From Hybos culiciformis (lineage: Eukaryota; Arthropoda; Insecta; Diptera; Hybotidae), in the NCBI GenBank assembly GCA_964007475.1, contig OZ023274.1, forward strand, positions 82,843,303 to 82,907,302: DNA of 64,000 bases, given 5' to 3'. A model generated the notes under the pieces. That model did not search any database. It was given only the letters and a program-made list of their open reading frames with translations, and was not told the origin of the DNA. Shown here piece after piece: positions 11,821 to 23,800 of this stretch; position 1 is the stretch's first letter, and each line of letters opens with the position of its first letter. A program made the translations under genes and the position numbers.

Positions 11821-13586
11821 CTTTATTAAATTTATTAAAAAAAGAAACTACTTACAATTTCACAGCTGAATGTTTGGAAGCTTTTGAAGAACTTAAATCC
11901 CGATTAGTCGCTGCACCTGTATTAATGATATATAATCCCAAGGCAGAAACTGAGCTGCACTGTGACGCTAGTTCTCATGGGTTTGGTGCGGTACTGATGC
12001 AAAAGCAAACTGATGATAAATTTCACCCTGTATCTTATTTTTCCAAAACGACTTCTGAGGCTGAGTCGAAATATCATAGTTTTGAACTAGAAACTCTTGC
12101 TATTATTTATGCTCTTAGGCGTTTTAGGGTGTATTTGGAAGGGATTCCTTTTAAGCTGGTTACAGATTGTAACTCCTTGACACTTACCCTAGGGAAAAAA
12201 CATCTTAACCCTCGAATTGCTAGATGGGCCTTAGAGTTGGAAAATTATAACTGTGCTATACAACACCGAGGCGGAACCTCTATGGGACATGTAGATGCCC
12301 TGAGCAGACTAGCAGCTTCAGTAGAAAGTGAAGATTTGGATTTTTATATTCATGTTGTCCAAAATCGAGACTCTATTATTTGTTCACTGCGGCAAAAACT
12401 TGAAGATGGAATTGTTGACGGGTACGATTTATGTGATGGATTGGTGATGAGAAAGACAAACTCGGGAAGGACCCTGCTGTATGTACCAGCTGAGATGGAA
12501 AATAACGTTATTCGCCTTATTCATGAGAAAATAGGTCATTTTGGAGTTGATAAGACTTGTGATCGTATCAAAAATAATTATTGGTTTCCTCAAATGAGTC
12601 AAAAGGTTGAAAAGTTTATAAAGAATTGTATTAAGTGTATCATGTATTCGACACCCCGGTTAAAGGAGCGAAATTTACATAGCATACCCAAGAAGCCCGT
12701 ACCCTTTGATACCGTTCATGTCGATCACTTCGGCCCATTGCCTTCTATCACTTCAAAAAGGAAGCATATTCTTGCTGTTATAGATTCATTTACTAAATTT
12801 GTGAAGTTGTACCCAGTTAATTCTACAGGTACCAAAGAAGTATGTTGTGCCCTGGACAAATACTTTCAGTATTATAGTAGGCCCGTGCAAATAATTTCTG
12901 ATAGGGGTACTTGTTTTACATCTATCGAGTTTAGTAAATTTCTAACCAACCGAAATATAGGTCATATTAAAAATGCCGTTTCTTCCCCCCAAGCTAATGG
13001 TCAAGTCGAAAGGGTCAATCGCGTTTTGAAGTCAATGCTCGGTAAACTTACTGAACCAATCAATCATGCTAACTGGGTTAAGATGTTGTCTCATGTAGAA
13101 TTTGGTATCAACAATTCTAAGCATAGCACAACCAAACAGACGCCAAGCCGTCTTCTTTTTGGAGTCGACCAACATGGGCCTGTTATTGATGAACTAACAG
13201 AGTATTTAGATGAAAAGTTTGGTCCAGACTCTCAAGCTGACTTTGGAACACTTCGATCCGAAGCTTCAGAAGCTATCCGTAAATCGCAAAATTATAATGA
13301 GAAATATTTTCTGAATCACAGTGCTCCTGCTAAGACTTATAGTGTCGGTGACTTTGTCATGATAAGAAATGTGGACAATACAATCGGTACTAACAAAAAA
13401 TTTATTCCTAAATACCGTGGCCCTTATGAAATAAAAAAAATTCTACCCAATGATAGATACGTAGTTGGAGATATAGAAAACTGTCAACTAACCCAAATTC
13501 CTTATGATGGAGTTCTGGAATCAAATAAGTTAAGGAAATGGATTGTAACTGACGAAGAAATAGGTAGCACTTGCAATCCGAAGTAG
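11820..13586 (+). pseudogene. RNase H and integrase part of gypsy polyprotein
   Basis: An open frame to 13586. RNase H has LHCDASSHGFGAVL, FELETLAIIYALRRF and TDCNSL. The integrase HHCC zinc site (HEKIGH..CIKC) is followed by a DDE core with aspartates in VHVDHFG and ISDRG and glutamate in NGQVERVNR. A C-terminal domain follows with KYRGPYEIKKI, the usual GPY region. This segment is itself unbroken; it is cut off from the upstream part by the frame shift near 11820. The stop lies about 40 bp before the right LTR. Confidence 0.92.
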
Positions 13587-13627
13587 AATTTGTTGATCGG
13601 GTCGATCAAGTATCAGATTGGCCGAGT

Positions 13628-13849
13628 TGTAAGCTTTAGGTTACTTTGTGTACCTTGTAGTTTAAAAATATAACCGCTAGGGTTCTAATTCACTAGATGT
13701 AAAAAGCAAACCATTGATCTGTCATATTAGGCTATTATTGTTTTGTCAAATGTTAACTGAAACATTATAATAAAAGATTTCAAAGAAGAAACAACGAATT
13801 TTTATTTTATAACACAAAGAATAAGTTCAAAATCCGTAGAGGAATTAAA
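13628..13849 (+). repeat. Right LTR
   Basis: The 222-bp partner of the left LTR with one mismatch. It is followed by TAAT, the putative target duplication. Its end is only 75 bp from the photolyase stop codon on the opposite strand. Confidence 0.93.
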
Positions 13850-13924
13850 TAATAATAAAATATAATGAGTAAATAAATAATTACAACAAAAATTATAAAA
13901 ATAATAAGAATCAGAATAACATTT

Positions 13925-16246
13925 TTATGAAAATAATTTTTTGTTTCCATGAACTTTTCCTCCATACCTGGCGACATATGCTTTTAAGTCGAATTTGCGC
14001 TTACAACCATCATAAACCATACAACGAATTTTCCCGAAAATAGGTCTTTCTGCCCAACCTTGATCATGAATGCCACCAATTGACCACATGCAACCTAAAA
14101 ATACGTGAAAATATGATAAATATAGAATTAGAACCAAGTAACAACGACAAAATTTATAATTGCAATTTTATTTTTTTGTAGAACTATTTAATATAAAGTA
14201 ATTATTTTACTACAGAATCATAACTTACATAATATCAATGACATTTACATAATTACCTTGGCACTCCGAAATAATTTATACGGACATAATTTATACGAGA
14301 AAAACGACATTGTTCATATGATAAATAATGTCGTTTGAAAGAGACATTATTTATACAAAAAAAAAAACGAAATTATTCATACGATAAATAATGTCGTTTT
14401 TTTATCTTATGAATAATACAATTTTTAAAACGACACTATTTATCGTATGTGAGTAAAAAAGATAAAATATTTGTGAGTTAGACACACGGGGAAGGGGGGC
14501 GGGCGGGCGATTGGTCAGTGGGATTTGCGGCTTGGTCAGTGGGATAATTTCGTTTTTTCGTATAAATTATGTCCGTATAAATTATTTCGGGACCCCAACT
14601 ACCTTATACATTTTACAATCTTAGTTTGTTAAAAAAAAAAATTTAAATAAAAATTTCAACTTACCCACATAACCATTAGGATCTCTACCGTCTAAACTAT
14701 ATTTATCATTTAAGTGAATAGCGATTTCTAATGCTAATTCTGGTGATTCTGTCCATTCAAGTATTTTTTTCGCCCAATACATTCGAAGATATCCATGCAT
14801 TTTCCCTTCTTGAACAAGTTGAATTTGTGCAGAATTCCACAGATCATCATGTGTTTTAGAATTTTCTAATTGTTCTTTAGTGTAAACGTAAGTGCGCTTA
14901 TCTTTTCGATGATCATTTAGAGTTTTTTTAGCCCAATCTGCAAGGCCATTTAAATTATCGTAATTTTTATTATAAAAACAAAAATTATCAGATAATTCAC
15001 GACGTATTATTGCCTCTTCACAAAAAGCAGCCACTGACGTAGAAAATTTTGTTTTAAATTTTTTTGTTTCCAAGATACAACGTTGAACAGAAATTTGTCC
15101 TAGAAATTTAATATTTTCAAAAATAAATGAGAGGTTTATGGAAAATTTTTAAATTCTGTAATTCGCTTGAGTACAATAAAAAAAACAAAAGATTAGTAAT
15201 GCTCAATACGAATATGTTTTGAGATGTAACGCATCGGGATGAATTAAAAAAAAAGTCTGAAAATGTAATTTATAAACTATTTTACCAAAATGAAACCACG
15301 GTGAAAGATTCGACAATGCATCCTTTGTTGGATCATTACGCATATCACAATATTTATGTAATCTTTCATTACAAAATTTCTCCAATTCTGTGCAAGCTGC
15401 TCGAAAGCCTGGATCTATTCCATTTACTTCATCTATTTTTGTATCAACTTCTAAGGTATCATATGCTGATTTCCAATCAATTCTATCGAATTTTTTTTCT
15501 GACACATATGGATGTTTTATTAAAGGTGGAAAACCTGTTAAAAAAATCTCTAATTTTCCATTTATTTTATTACGAATTGTTCGTGCGGCATATTCTTGTT
15601 TATCTGAAGCTTCCCAAACGGGAACTATGTTGTGTGCATCAACTTGGCATAATGGAACTTCTGGTGGTAATTTATTTTTAATATCTGTCACCCATTGCTC
15701 CGGTACACGTAACGGTGAAAAATCACAAACTACTGCACCAATTTTATGTTTCTTTAAAAATTCTGGAATTTTTTCAGAAGCTAAACCAAATAAAAGATGA
15801 AAATTAATATTAAGATCGGACAAATCTTTTTCTACTTCTTCAAGGCCTTTTAAAAGGAATTTATAATGCCTTAGTGTAGCATCTAAAAATTTTGGAACTA
15901 AACAGAAACAACAATGTAATGGCATTTCATTTTTTATGGCAAGTTTTTGGGCAAATAAAAATGCCCAATTATCCTGAACTCGAGCGTCCCTTGACATCCA
16001 ATATATGACACCTTTTGACGATTCCTCTATTAATTTAGCATCAGAAAGTATTCGAATCCGTTTTTTATTAAACTGAAAATCCATTACAGAATTCGCTACA
16101 TTTTTTCGTTCATTATTAAACAGATCAGTTAAATTTTTTGCCTTCTCGCCTTTTTTTTTGGTTTCACAATTTGAGCTTTCACCGATATCTTCTTTGGTTC
16201 TTTTTGGTTTTAATTTTGGAATATCTGTTGCTTTTTGACGTTTCAT
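13925..16246 (-). CDS. phr: Class II CPD photolyase (deoxyribodipyrimidine photolyase)
   Basis: Three exons on the minus strand: 16246-15286, 15099-14665, 14094-13925. GT-AG junctions, phase 1 at both, 1566 nt, 521 aa, a normal length for the class. The first 50 or so residues are a Lys-rich leader (KPKRTK) that could be a nuclear signal. The photolyase N-terminal domain starts near [17 protein letters not shown]. The FAD-binding part includes [41 protein letters not shown], and [14 protein letters not shown] followed by HDQGW and KRKFD, all hallmarks of class II. The enzyme uses blue light and FADH- to split cyclobutane pyrimidine dimers. The start is the ATG before the basic leader; a later start is possible. 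The gene looks intact. Confidence 0.95.
14266..14590. mobile_element. MITE with terminal inverted repeats in photolyase intron 2
   Basis: The 325-bp element begins CCGAAATAATTTATACGGAC and ends with its reverse complement; the matching ends run at least 32 bp. Internal copies of ATAAATAATGTCGTTT occur in both orientations. A G-rich core lies at about 14490-14511, strikingly unlike the AT-rich surroundings. No ORF. Target duplication not obvious. Confidence 0.85.
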
Positions 16247-17001
16247 TCTAAAACTGAAATAAAAATTGTTAACAAAATAGGTAGGTAGGTAGGTACATAC
16301 AATTTTTTTTTTTAAAGATTATTGAAAACTTATATACCTACTCTGTTTACATACCTACCAATACCTGTATAAAGATCTAGAAATTATTGATACTTTTAAT
16401 CCTTTTTTGAATTACCTACCTATAGATAGGAAGGTTACAGGCAGGTTACCTATATGATCATTATAAAACATAACACGAATAAAGTAAAAAAATAATATAA
16501 AACTGGTTTACCTTGAAATACCTTTGCGAATTATTTGAAACTTAATAAAAGTTCTAATCATTCAACAAAATCCAAATTCAATGTCTTCACAAATTTTCCT
16601 CATTAATTCGAGAAATAGTTAGAATAGAAAGTAGGTAGGTATTATCACTTTGAGTCCAATGCAATCATTACAGTGATATTACTAATGAAATACCTAAGTT
16701 AATTCAGTTGACTAGAAGAACATTGACTATATTGCTAATAAATTCAATTAATTTTTTACTTTGTCCAACTGCACTGCAATCTGCACTGCACAAACAAAAT
16801 CACATTGGATTTGAATTGATTGTTTTGAATTTTATTAGTTGCAGTGCAGTTTGCATTTCATTGCGAATTGGGATTTGTCACATACAATAATACAAAAATG
16901 CTAATTTCTGTAGTGTGTGGTTGAATTGTAGCAACAGAAATTAAAAATTGTTTAACGGTATACGTTACGTTCATCTCTTTTTCAGATAAATAAATTACAT
17001 A
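16247..17001. other. Spacer upstream of photolyase
   Basis: 755 bp between the photolyase start and the 3' end of the small gene at 17002-17494, both on the minus strand, so it should hold the photolyase promoter. It contains a short GTAG tandem run (16278-16296) and many TACCTAC words. An imperfect palindrome is built on CTGCACTGCA / TGCAGTGCAG at about 16768-16850. No coding sequence supported. Confidence 0.5.
16278..16296. repeat. GTAG microsatellite
   Basis: About four tandem copies of GTAG upstream of the photolyase gene. The related word TACCTA is scattered through this part of the window. Confidence 0.8.
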
Positions 17002-17494
17002 TTATAATTCATTTTGCATAGATAAGCTATCAGTATTATATATTCGATATATCAGAAATTCCGTAACTCTATTTACCAGTTCCACCCACAATTTCTTCAG
17101 GTAGTGCGAAACTGAATTAATCTGGTACCTAGTTTCTTTTTCTGAAGCTAGAAAGTCTAAAAAATTAAAATGTGAGACATGTACCAAGGGAATCTGTGAC
17201 TGTAACTCCAGCAGCCAGCTTCTCAAAGTTTTCCTAATTCTAATACATATTTTTTCGTCCTGAAACCATACTGTAAACATTATTATGGAAAGGAATACCG
17301 GCCAGCTGTGTGGTATGCAAGAAGTATTGACCTTGTGCGTCAATTTGAAGCGACAATAATTTTTTTGATTGGTTTATTATCGCTTGAAGCGTTGTCGCCT
17401 TATTAAATTTATTCAGCAAATCAACAGCGCGCAATTTTGTTTTGTTTATTTTTTCTGCCTGGCTTTTAATAAATAAAAAATATATAGAATTCAT
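17002..17494 (-). CDS. Uncharacterised small protein, two exons, divergent from POLE3
   Basis: Two overlapping minus-strand frames become one protein of 143 aa if a 61-bp intron (17331-17271) is removed. Its donor is GTCAAT after ACGCACAAG and its acceptor is TTTACAG. Exons are 17494-17332 and 17270-17002; the phase agrees and the sum is 432 nt. The product is mixed polar/helical, with SQAEKINKTKLRAVDLL near the N-terminus and VWFQDEKICIRIRKTL across the junction. It has no clear signal peptide or membrane span beyond a weakly hydrophobic start. I do not recognise the family. Its start codon is 73 bp from the POLE3 start on the other strand, suggesting a shared promoter. The weak donor makes the model tentative. 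Confidence 0.6.
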
Positions 17495-17567
17495 TATTAA
17501 AATTAAATTAAATTTTTTTTTAAAATAAAAAATTTATTAAATCTTTGGTTGATGGTGTTGTGAAAAA
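17495..17567. promoter_or_regulatory. Putative bidirectional promoter
   Basis: Only 73 bp separate the start codons of two head-to-head genes. The stretch is nearly all A and T with no clear TATA consensus in a useful place. Transcription starts must lie within it or overlap the opposite gene's first exon. Inferred from gene order only. Confidence 0.45.
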
Positions 17568-18699
17568 ATGGTTGAACGTATTGAAGATCTTAATCTACCA
17601 ACAGCCGTTGTTGCTCGTAAGTTAATTTTTAGTTTGGTTCTATGTTCTTTGCACTTGCTGCTTTGGTTGGTAATTTGGTATGATCTTGGTTAGGTACGAA
17701 GATTACTTGCCTATTTACCTATTTTCATTCTCCAATTATAAATTATTATTTTTTTGTCAATCATTACTATGTTATAACGTTATTTTTATCACATACCTAC
17801 TTAGTTCTATTTGAATAATTTTCTTTTTAGGCTTGATAAAAGAAGCAATTCCAAGCACAGCAAGCGTTTCAAAAGAAGCTCGAGCCGCAATTGCAAGGGT
17901 AAATATAATTCTATTAAAATAGCAAACTAGGTTAGGTACCTACCTACGTAGTTCAATACAACTGCTGCATAATATCCTTATCCAATCTATTTGAGAATTA
18001 GGTAGTTGAAATTCATAGAATGAATTACGATTGAACACAAAAATCTGCTCTATTCCATTCAGATCAGTTTATTGAATTTCGTCAGAGTAGAATTTGAGAA
18101 TAAGATTTTCGTAAGATCGTAATTAAGGTCTAGCAAAAATTTGTAACTCTGAGCTGATGAGGAAATAATTAGTTCTAAAGGTATTCTATTTCTTTTGTGC
18201 CTGAATTATAAAAAGAAAAAAATCACATAGGACATATGTTCTACTTAGTTTATGAAATTTTATTTTCTTTCATACAATGGTTACGCGGTCAAAAGCATTT
18301 TCTAGTGTTCGAAAAAAACATAATTAGGAACCTGAACCTACCTACTGTGTATAAGTTGGTCGCAAAAATATTTTCATTTATTAATTTTTCTAAAATCATT
18401 TAAAAACATTTGAAAGTTCCATTTGTATTTTATTTCAGGCTGCATCAGTATTCGTTATTTATCTAACAGCAACATCTACTCAATTGGCACGAAAACAAAA
18501 TCATAAAACTATTACTGCGAAAAATATTTTAGACGCACTAACTGAATTGCAGTTCGAAAGTTTTGTAGGCCCATTAACACAAGAATTAGAATCATATCGA
18601 AAGAGTGTAAAAGAAAAAAAAGATAATAAAATTGCTGGTGCGAAAAAAGGAGATGAACCTACTGAACCAGATGAAGATGTTGTGGTTGCTGATGAATAA
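17568..18699 (+). CDS. POLE3: DNA polymerase epsilon subunit 3 / CHRAC histone-fold protein
   Basis: Three exons: 17568-17616, 17831-17898, 18439-18699. All GT-AG, phases 1 then 0, giving 125 aa. The start MVERIEDLNLPTAVVARLIKEAIP and the stretch VSKEARAAIARAASVFVIYLTA match the H2B-like histone fold (about residues 8-85) of POLE3, known as Chrac-14 in flies. It then has TITAKNILDALTELQFESF, a basic linker and an acidic tail (DEPTEPDED). The protein pairs with POLE4 in the polymerase epsilon holoenzyme and with CHRAC15/16 in the ISWI remodeller, acting in chromatin replication and nucleosome sliding. Full length and apparently intact. Confidence 0.95.
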
Positions 18700-18840
18700 A
18701 TAATAATTGAAAATATTAACTTGTTTAGTTTTTTTTATTTGTATTTCCCATGATAAAAAATAATAAATAAAAAATAAAAGGAAAATATAAAATGAATGTA
18801 TTTCCAAAATTATGGTTTGTTAAAGAAAAATTTTATGAAT
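18700..18840. terminator. Shared 3' region of convergent genes
   Basis: 141 bp between the POLE3 stop and the stop of the minus-strand kinase. It has several AATAAA words on the plus strand (18766-18778) and TTTATT words that would serve the other strand. Both poly(A) sites must fall here or overlap the neighbour. Confidence 0.5.
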
Positions 18841-19937
18841 TCATTGATCATGGCATATCCATGCTTGAATGGCCGGCTTCCAATTAATCAACTCATTTTG
18901 TGTAAACCAAATTGCAATTTCTTTTTCAGCAGACTCAAGAGAATCTGATCCATGTACAACACAAAATCCATGTACTTGTAAGCATAAATCACCACGAATA
19001 GTTCCGGGCGCTGAATCTGCAGAGTTCAAACTTCCTAAAAAGGTATTAATTTTAATTGCAGAGAGTAAGGCGAAGGAATTTCACTCCAATTTTAAATAAA
19101 ATTACCAAGCATAGTTCTGCCAGTTTGCACAGCTCTGAATCCTTCCCATACCATTGGAACCACGGGACCAGAATTCATATATTCGATTAAATCATCATAA
19201 AAATCCTTTTCTTTAAGTTCAATATAGTGTTCTCTAAATTGATCTTTATTTCCCTAAATTTTGTAAAAAGATATTTATTCAACTTTAATTTTCTATCTAT
19301 TTTGATAAAAATGCAATTAATATCGTATTTTCACTTGAATGGAAAAAAGGTTTTGGTATGATTTTTTTTTTTGCTTGTAGTACAATAATAATTTATATGA
19401 TAAACTTACAGGAATCGAGAAATTCTTTATTGGCTCACTTAGAAAACTGAAATATTTTAAATTCCTTTCTTATTATTTATTATCCCAAAAAAATATTTCT
19501 GGAGATTGACTTTTGAAAAAGATCTAGAAAATTTCAAAACTTATGTTTTAATGTTTTTAAAGCTTAAAAACGAACCAACGTATTATTAAATTCTTTTAAT
19601 TCAAATAAACTGTTGCGAAACGCTTGAATTTACTGAAACAGTTTAAATAACAATACACGGAATGAAACTCAAATACGGAAAAATTTTAAAATTTTATCTA
19701 TTATTACGAGAGCTTATAAACATAAGTAATCTTTATTTAAAGCCATTCTTTACGTCTTTTATAAAGAGTCATCGCCTGGTTTTTGAAAATTAGCTCAATA
19801 TCATTATTTACCTGCAAAAATTTCATTGCAACTAATTTAAATCCTTTTTGTTCAAATCTTTGAATTATTTGTCCAATTAAATTTCTGTGAACAGCGTCCG
19901 GCTTAATCATAATTAAAGTTCTTTCAGAGTGCGACAT
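18841..19937 (-). CDS. Divergent nucleoside diphosphate kinase paralogue
   Basis: Three exons: 19937-19812, 19253-19106, 19034-18841, GT-AG, 468 nt, 155 aa. The start [19 protein letters not shown] aligns with the usual NDK start; an in-frame ATG eight codons upstream (19961) would add MVFFKFKI. NDKs move the terminal phosphate from ATP to other NDPs through a phosphohistidine. Kept here are the nucleotide-site lysine (IKPDAV), the tyrosine in EHYIEL, the arginines in GRTML and TIRGD, and the catalytic histidine in VVHGSDS. The normal NDK GRNIIHG reads GFCVVHG, so the conserved asparagine three residues before the histidine is lost, and the ATNP loop reads SLNS. The first intron position matches the canonical copy at 30615-32401; the second intron is absent there. 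Probably expressed, with activity uncertain. Confidence 0.9.
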
Positions 19938-20885
19938 GATTTTAAATTTGAAAAATACCAAACACTTCTTTATTAAAATTAAGAATAAAATTTTTCATGG
20001 GCAGTTTTATTGTATTTATAGGAATCTTCCTCTAAAGATAACTAGGTTTAAACATTAAAAAATTATAACTATTTTTATACGCTTATATCATTTTAAATAC
20101 AAAATATAAATTTACATGTATTTATGTGTATATAATAATGATACATATTTATTTTAATTTTACGTATGAGATAAAATGGAAAATTATGAATTATTCATAA
20201 TTATATTATAATATATTTACATATATAAGTAATTTACTCATTCATCATCTGTGTTAATGCAGTAGTTTTAACTGAAATATTCAGTAACTGAAATGTAAAT
20301 TAAAGATAAGATAATTTAAAGCTCCCGTATGAACTTAATACTAACAGGCCATTATTTGATTATTTTTATTTTGAACTTGGAAATAAGATAAAATTTGGAA
20401 ATATATATACTTTTTATATGTAAAGAATATCATAATTTTATCAAAAAAATACATACTTATTTCACCAAAAAAATGTAAATTCATTTATAAAATTATGTCA
20501 AAAATAAATTTAGGAAAATATAGTACGTCTTAGTAAGAAGAAAAAAATAGATGATGAAATGTAAAGCTAGCGAAAAAATAAAAATAAATTATAAATATTT
20601 GCGTTGTACTTTACTGGTTAAAAAAAAACAAAAATGAGGTGAACGTAAATATACATTAAAATATATGAGATGTTTATTTTGAAAGTGTTTATCATAGAAA
20701 TTTTAATCATAAAAATTGAGAGAAAGTTAATATTCTTCCTGCATTATAAGCATAAGTTAATTTATTTATTTTATTTATTTACAACACTAAGTGAACAACT
20801 TATTAATAGTTTTTGAAATTCCAATATTTAAAATAAAACTTTAATTTAAAAAAAAAAAAAAAAAAAAAAATTTCACTTCGTATTT
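19938..20885. other. Spacer between kinase paralogue and ANAPC2 3' end
   Basis: An AT-rich 0.95 kb stretch holding the kinase upstream region and the ANAPC2 3' UTR. It includes an A-run of about 22 at 20849-20870. No gene or structured element seen. Confidence 0.5.
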
Positions 20886-23800
20886 TTATTTTGGTAATTG
20901 ATATACTCCACCAGTGAAAACTAATTTATGTTCTCGAACTTTACGCTGCAAAAAATTACGTAATTCCTCTTGAGAGAATTCAACACCGGGCCCATGTGAA
21001 GCAAACATTTTCAGCATTTGATGAATTCTTTCAATAGGTAAAGAATCTAAATTGGTTAACATTCCAACAATATAAGACCAGAATACTTGAAGTTCTTCTT
21101 CTCTTTGATCACTAGCTGATGCTAAGATACCACTTTCATTTTCATCTTCTTCCAATAGCAAGTCACTTGTTTGCATTTCTTCAATATTAGTTTCTTCACC
21201 CTCATCAATCAATGTGTAAACATCTGTTTTGGTTTCTTTAATTAAACCTTGACTTTGCCAAAATGTAATTCTTTTGCGTAATACTGATGGAGGCACTTTC
21301 ATTATTGAACTCAATTCTTCCAAAGGCCACATATCTAAAATAAAAAAAATTAATTAAAATAGCTAAAAAGCAAAAATAATTTATGAATCAGTGGAAACTT
21401 TGTGCCTCAAGAAAATATTTACAGTATTATAATGAGTGTATTATGTATTTGTATTTCTGAAAAATTTCAGTCAAAATAATTAAATAAAAAATGATTGAGG
21501 TGTGTTTTTGTTTAATTTTTCAATAAATTATTTTATTCGAGTTACTAAATAGTAAATCACTAAATTTTTATTCAGATGAAAATTCGTTGTCTACGATGTT
21601 AACTAGAGAATGATGATTTTACGGAAATTTTAGAAAAATTAAGATTTGTTCAATATAAAAAATTATAAAAAATCCTAAGGATGGATGGATATGGAAACTT
21701 TCTACTTGCTTTTATTTTGAAAATGATAAATTATGACAGCTTGCGTTGGTGTCACCGTCATTTCTAAAACTCTATTTGATAGTTCTATTTCAATATTCAT
21801 GCGGCCTGTTACATGACGCCAACTTAAAGTTCGATTTCCCTTGTAAGCCTCATAAGATTTAGTATATTTTTTGAATTCTTCCTGAATTTCCTCTGGCAGT
21901 TCCAACGTTTCTTTATTAAAAGCAGGCCAATACTGTGCAGATAAAATCAAAGATGAAATTTCAAATAATTTATCTAGAAAATATGGTTTTTTTTTGGTTA
22001 CTGAAGTTTTTCTTTATTTTTCTTAAAAAAATATATATTTACTACTGCTATAATTGATGTCACTCTGAATATGAGTATTAATTCTTTTCGAGTCACTAAT
22101 ATCCTTCAGCATAACTTCACAATTATGTAAAAGACTCTCCCCAAATCTTAATTTCAATAACTCTAAGTTTCGAATTTCTTTCTCCGGATTAAAATCTAAT
22201 TGTGTTAAAAGACGATCAGCTAATAATCCTCTGTATTCGCTAACAAAAAGTTCCTTGCTGCCATATATATCAACTACCATGGAAATAATGTCTGCCGATC
22301 GGTTTTTTCTTGTTAGCAAAGCTTAAAGGAAAAAAAATTTTTTTAAAGTAAAAATAGTACCTTATAACCAAAAGTAAGTAATTTTGTAATTTGAAATAAT
22401 CTTCAAATTTTTATGTTGACTGAAAAAAATATTAGTACAATTGCTTATTATTTAATAGTTTTCTCACTTGGATTTGCATCTACTGGATCTGGTTGCCAAT
22501 TTTCCCAGTTGTACATTTCGTCTTTGCCCGATACGTCGACATTTTCTTTCAGTGTTTCACTACGAGCTAATTCTTCAGCCAAATCAGTTGGACCTTCTTC
22601 GGTTAAACCAGTGACAACGCGTTTAACTGTATCACTTCTCCGCCTACAAAAATAAAAATTTTAAATTGAGTCATATTCGAATCAATACACAGTAATTGTT
22701 ACTAGTGTTTGTGGAAAAGTCATTTAAAATTTTATTTTCCAGAGATCGGGAGAAATTTCGCTTAGTTGTTGTATTTATTTTATTAGATGTAAAAGAATTT
22801 TCATTAATTTTTTCCACTTTGCGAACAGGAACTGATTGGTAGTTCAACAAAGTTTTTTTTAATTTAATTCAAATTAGTGATATTTTATGCTGAGCAGTTG
22901 AAAATTGTTTCAGAAATTAAATATTTAAGAGTGATTGCTGATGCTCCGTTGAATTTTAAATATCATGTGGATTTGGAATTAGACACTTGTCAATGATTAC
23001 TGAGTAAGCATTGAAATAAATGTTGAAAAAGCTTTAAAAATTGCAAAAGAAAACTATGCGGATATTCTGAGGGTAAATGTTAATACATTTTCTTCCAAAA
23101 GGCTTATCCTGAGTACACTGAAATGGATCAGTATAAACCAAAGAAAAATAATGAATGCTTAATAATTTAAATAAAGAACTTAATTGCCTGAATACTTAAG
23201 TAGAAACATTAAATTCATCAATATTCGCTAATGAATCGAACACATTGTAGATTGCCTTGTGTTAGAAGTGAATATGCTAAAACATTTTGATTAACATTAT
23301 AAAATGAATTACCACAAGAATTAAAATCAATAAATTTTAGAGAAATAAATTAAAGCTGATATATCGATTAAATAAACTTAAATTAGGTACTGAAATTATT
23401 TACATTTTACATTTTAATTTGTCTAAGTAGGTGGTATAGTACGATTCAAATCACTTGACCAATCCGTTATGCGAAGCTTTCCCTTTCCATTAAAAAATGC
23501 ATACAAAATTTAAGGGAAATTATTTAAGAAAAAAGCTCATGCAATTTTTGTATAATAATTTTATTCAAATTTTACCCTCTCTTAAAAGCTCATTGGTCAA
23601 GTGATTTGAATCGTACTATATCTGATACTATATAAATAAACAAAAAATAAACAAACATATAATAAAACATTACCTCAAGTATTCTTTAACTGGTTCCGTT
23701 ACAGTTTCAACCAGTACACCGCTGTTGTCCAAATGGCGAATAGCTTTTATTGCAGCAACATATCCAGTTAAAATGTCCATTGTATTAACTCCAGGATGAA

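Larger units (their letters stand above)
8665..13849 (+). mobile_element. Ty3/Gypsy-type LTR retrotransposon, recent but defective
   Basis: A 5185-bp element bounded by two 222-bp direct repeats (LTRs) that differ at one base. The four bases TAAT lie directly before the left LTR and directly after the right LTR, as expected of a 4-bp target duplication. Internal order is gag with zinc knuckles, protease, reverse transcriptase, RNase H, integrase, the Ty3/Gypsy order; no envelope frame was seen. The reading frame is broken in three places. The expected TGG-starting primer site right after the left LTR and a purine tract before the right LTR are not obvious. An A-run of about 30 lies in the leader near 9002-9031. 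Confidence 0.95.

Noticed and set aside
15301..15800. Plus-strand ORFs across the photolyase exon
   Set aside because: Shadow frames of the minus-strand photolyase.
16708..16890. 60-aa plus-strand frame
   Set aside because: Lies in the photolyase upstream spacer, overlaps an imperfect palindrome, and has no recognisable domain.
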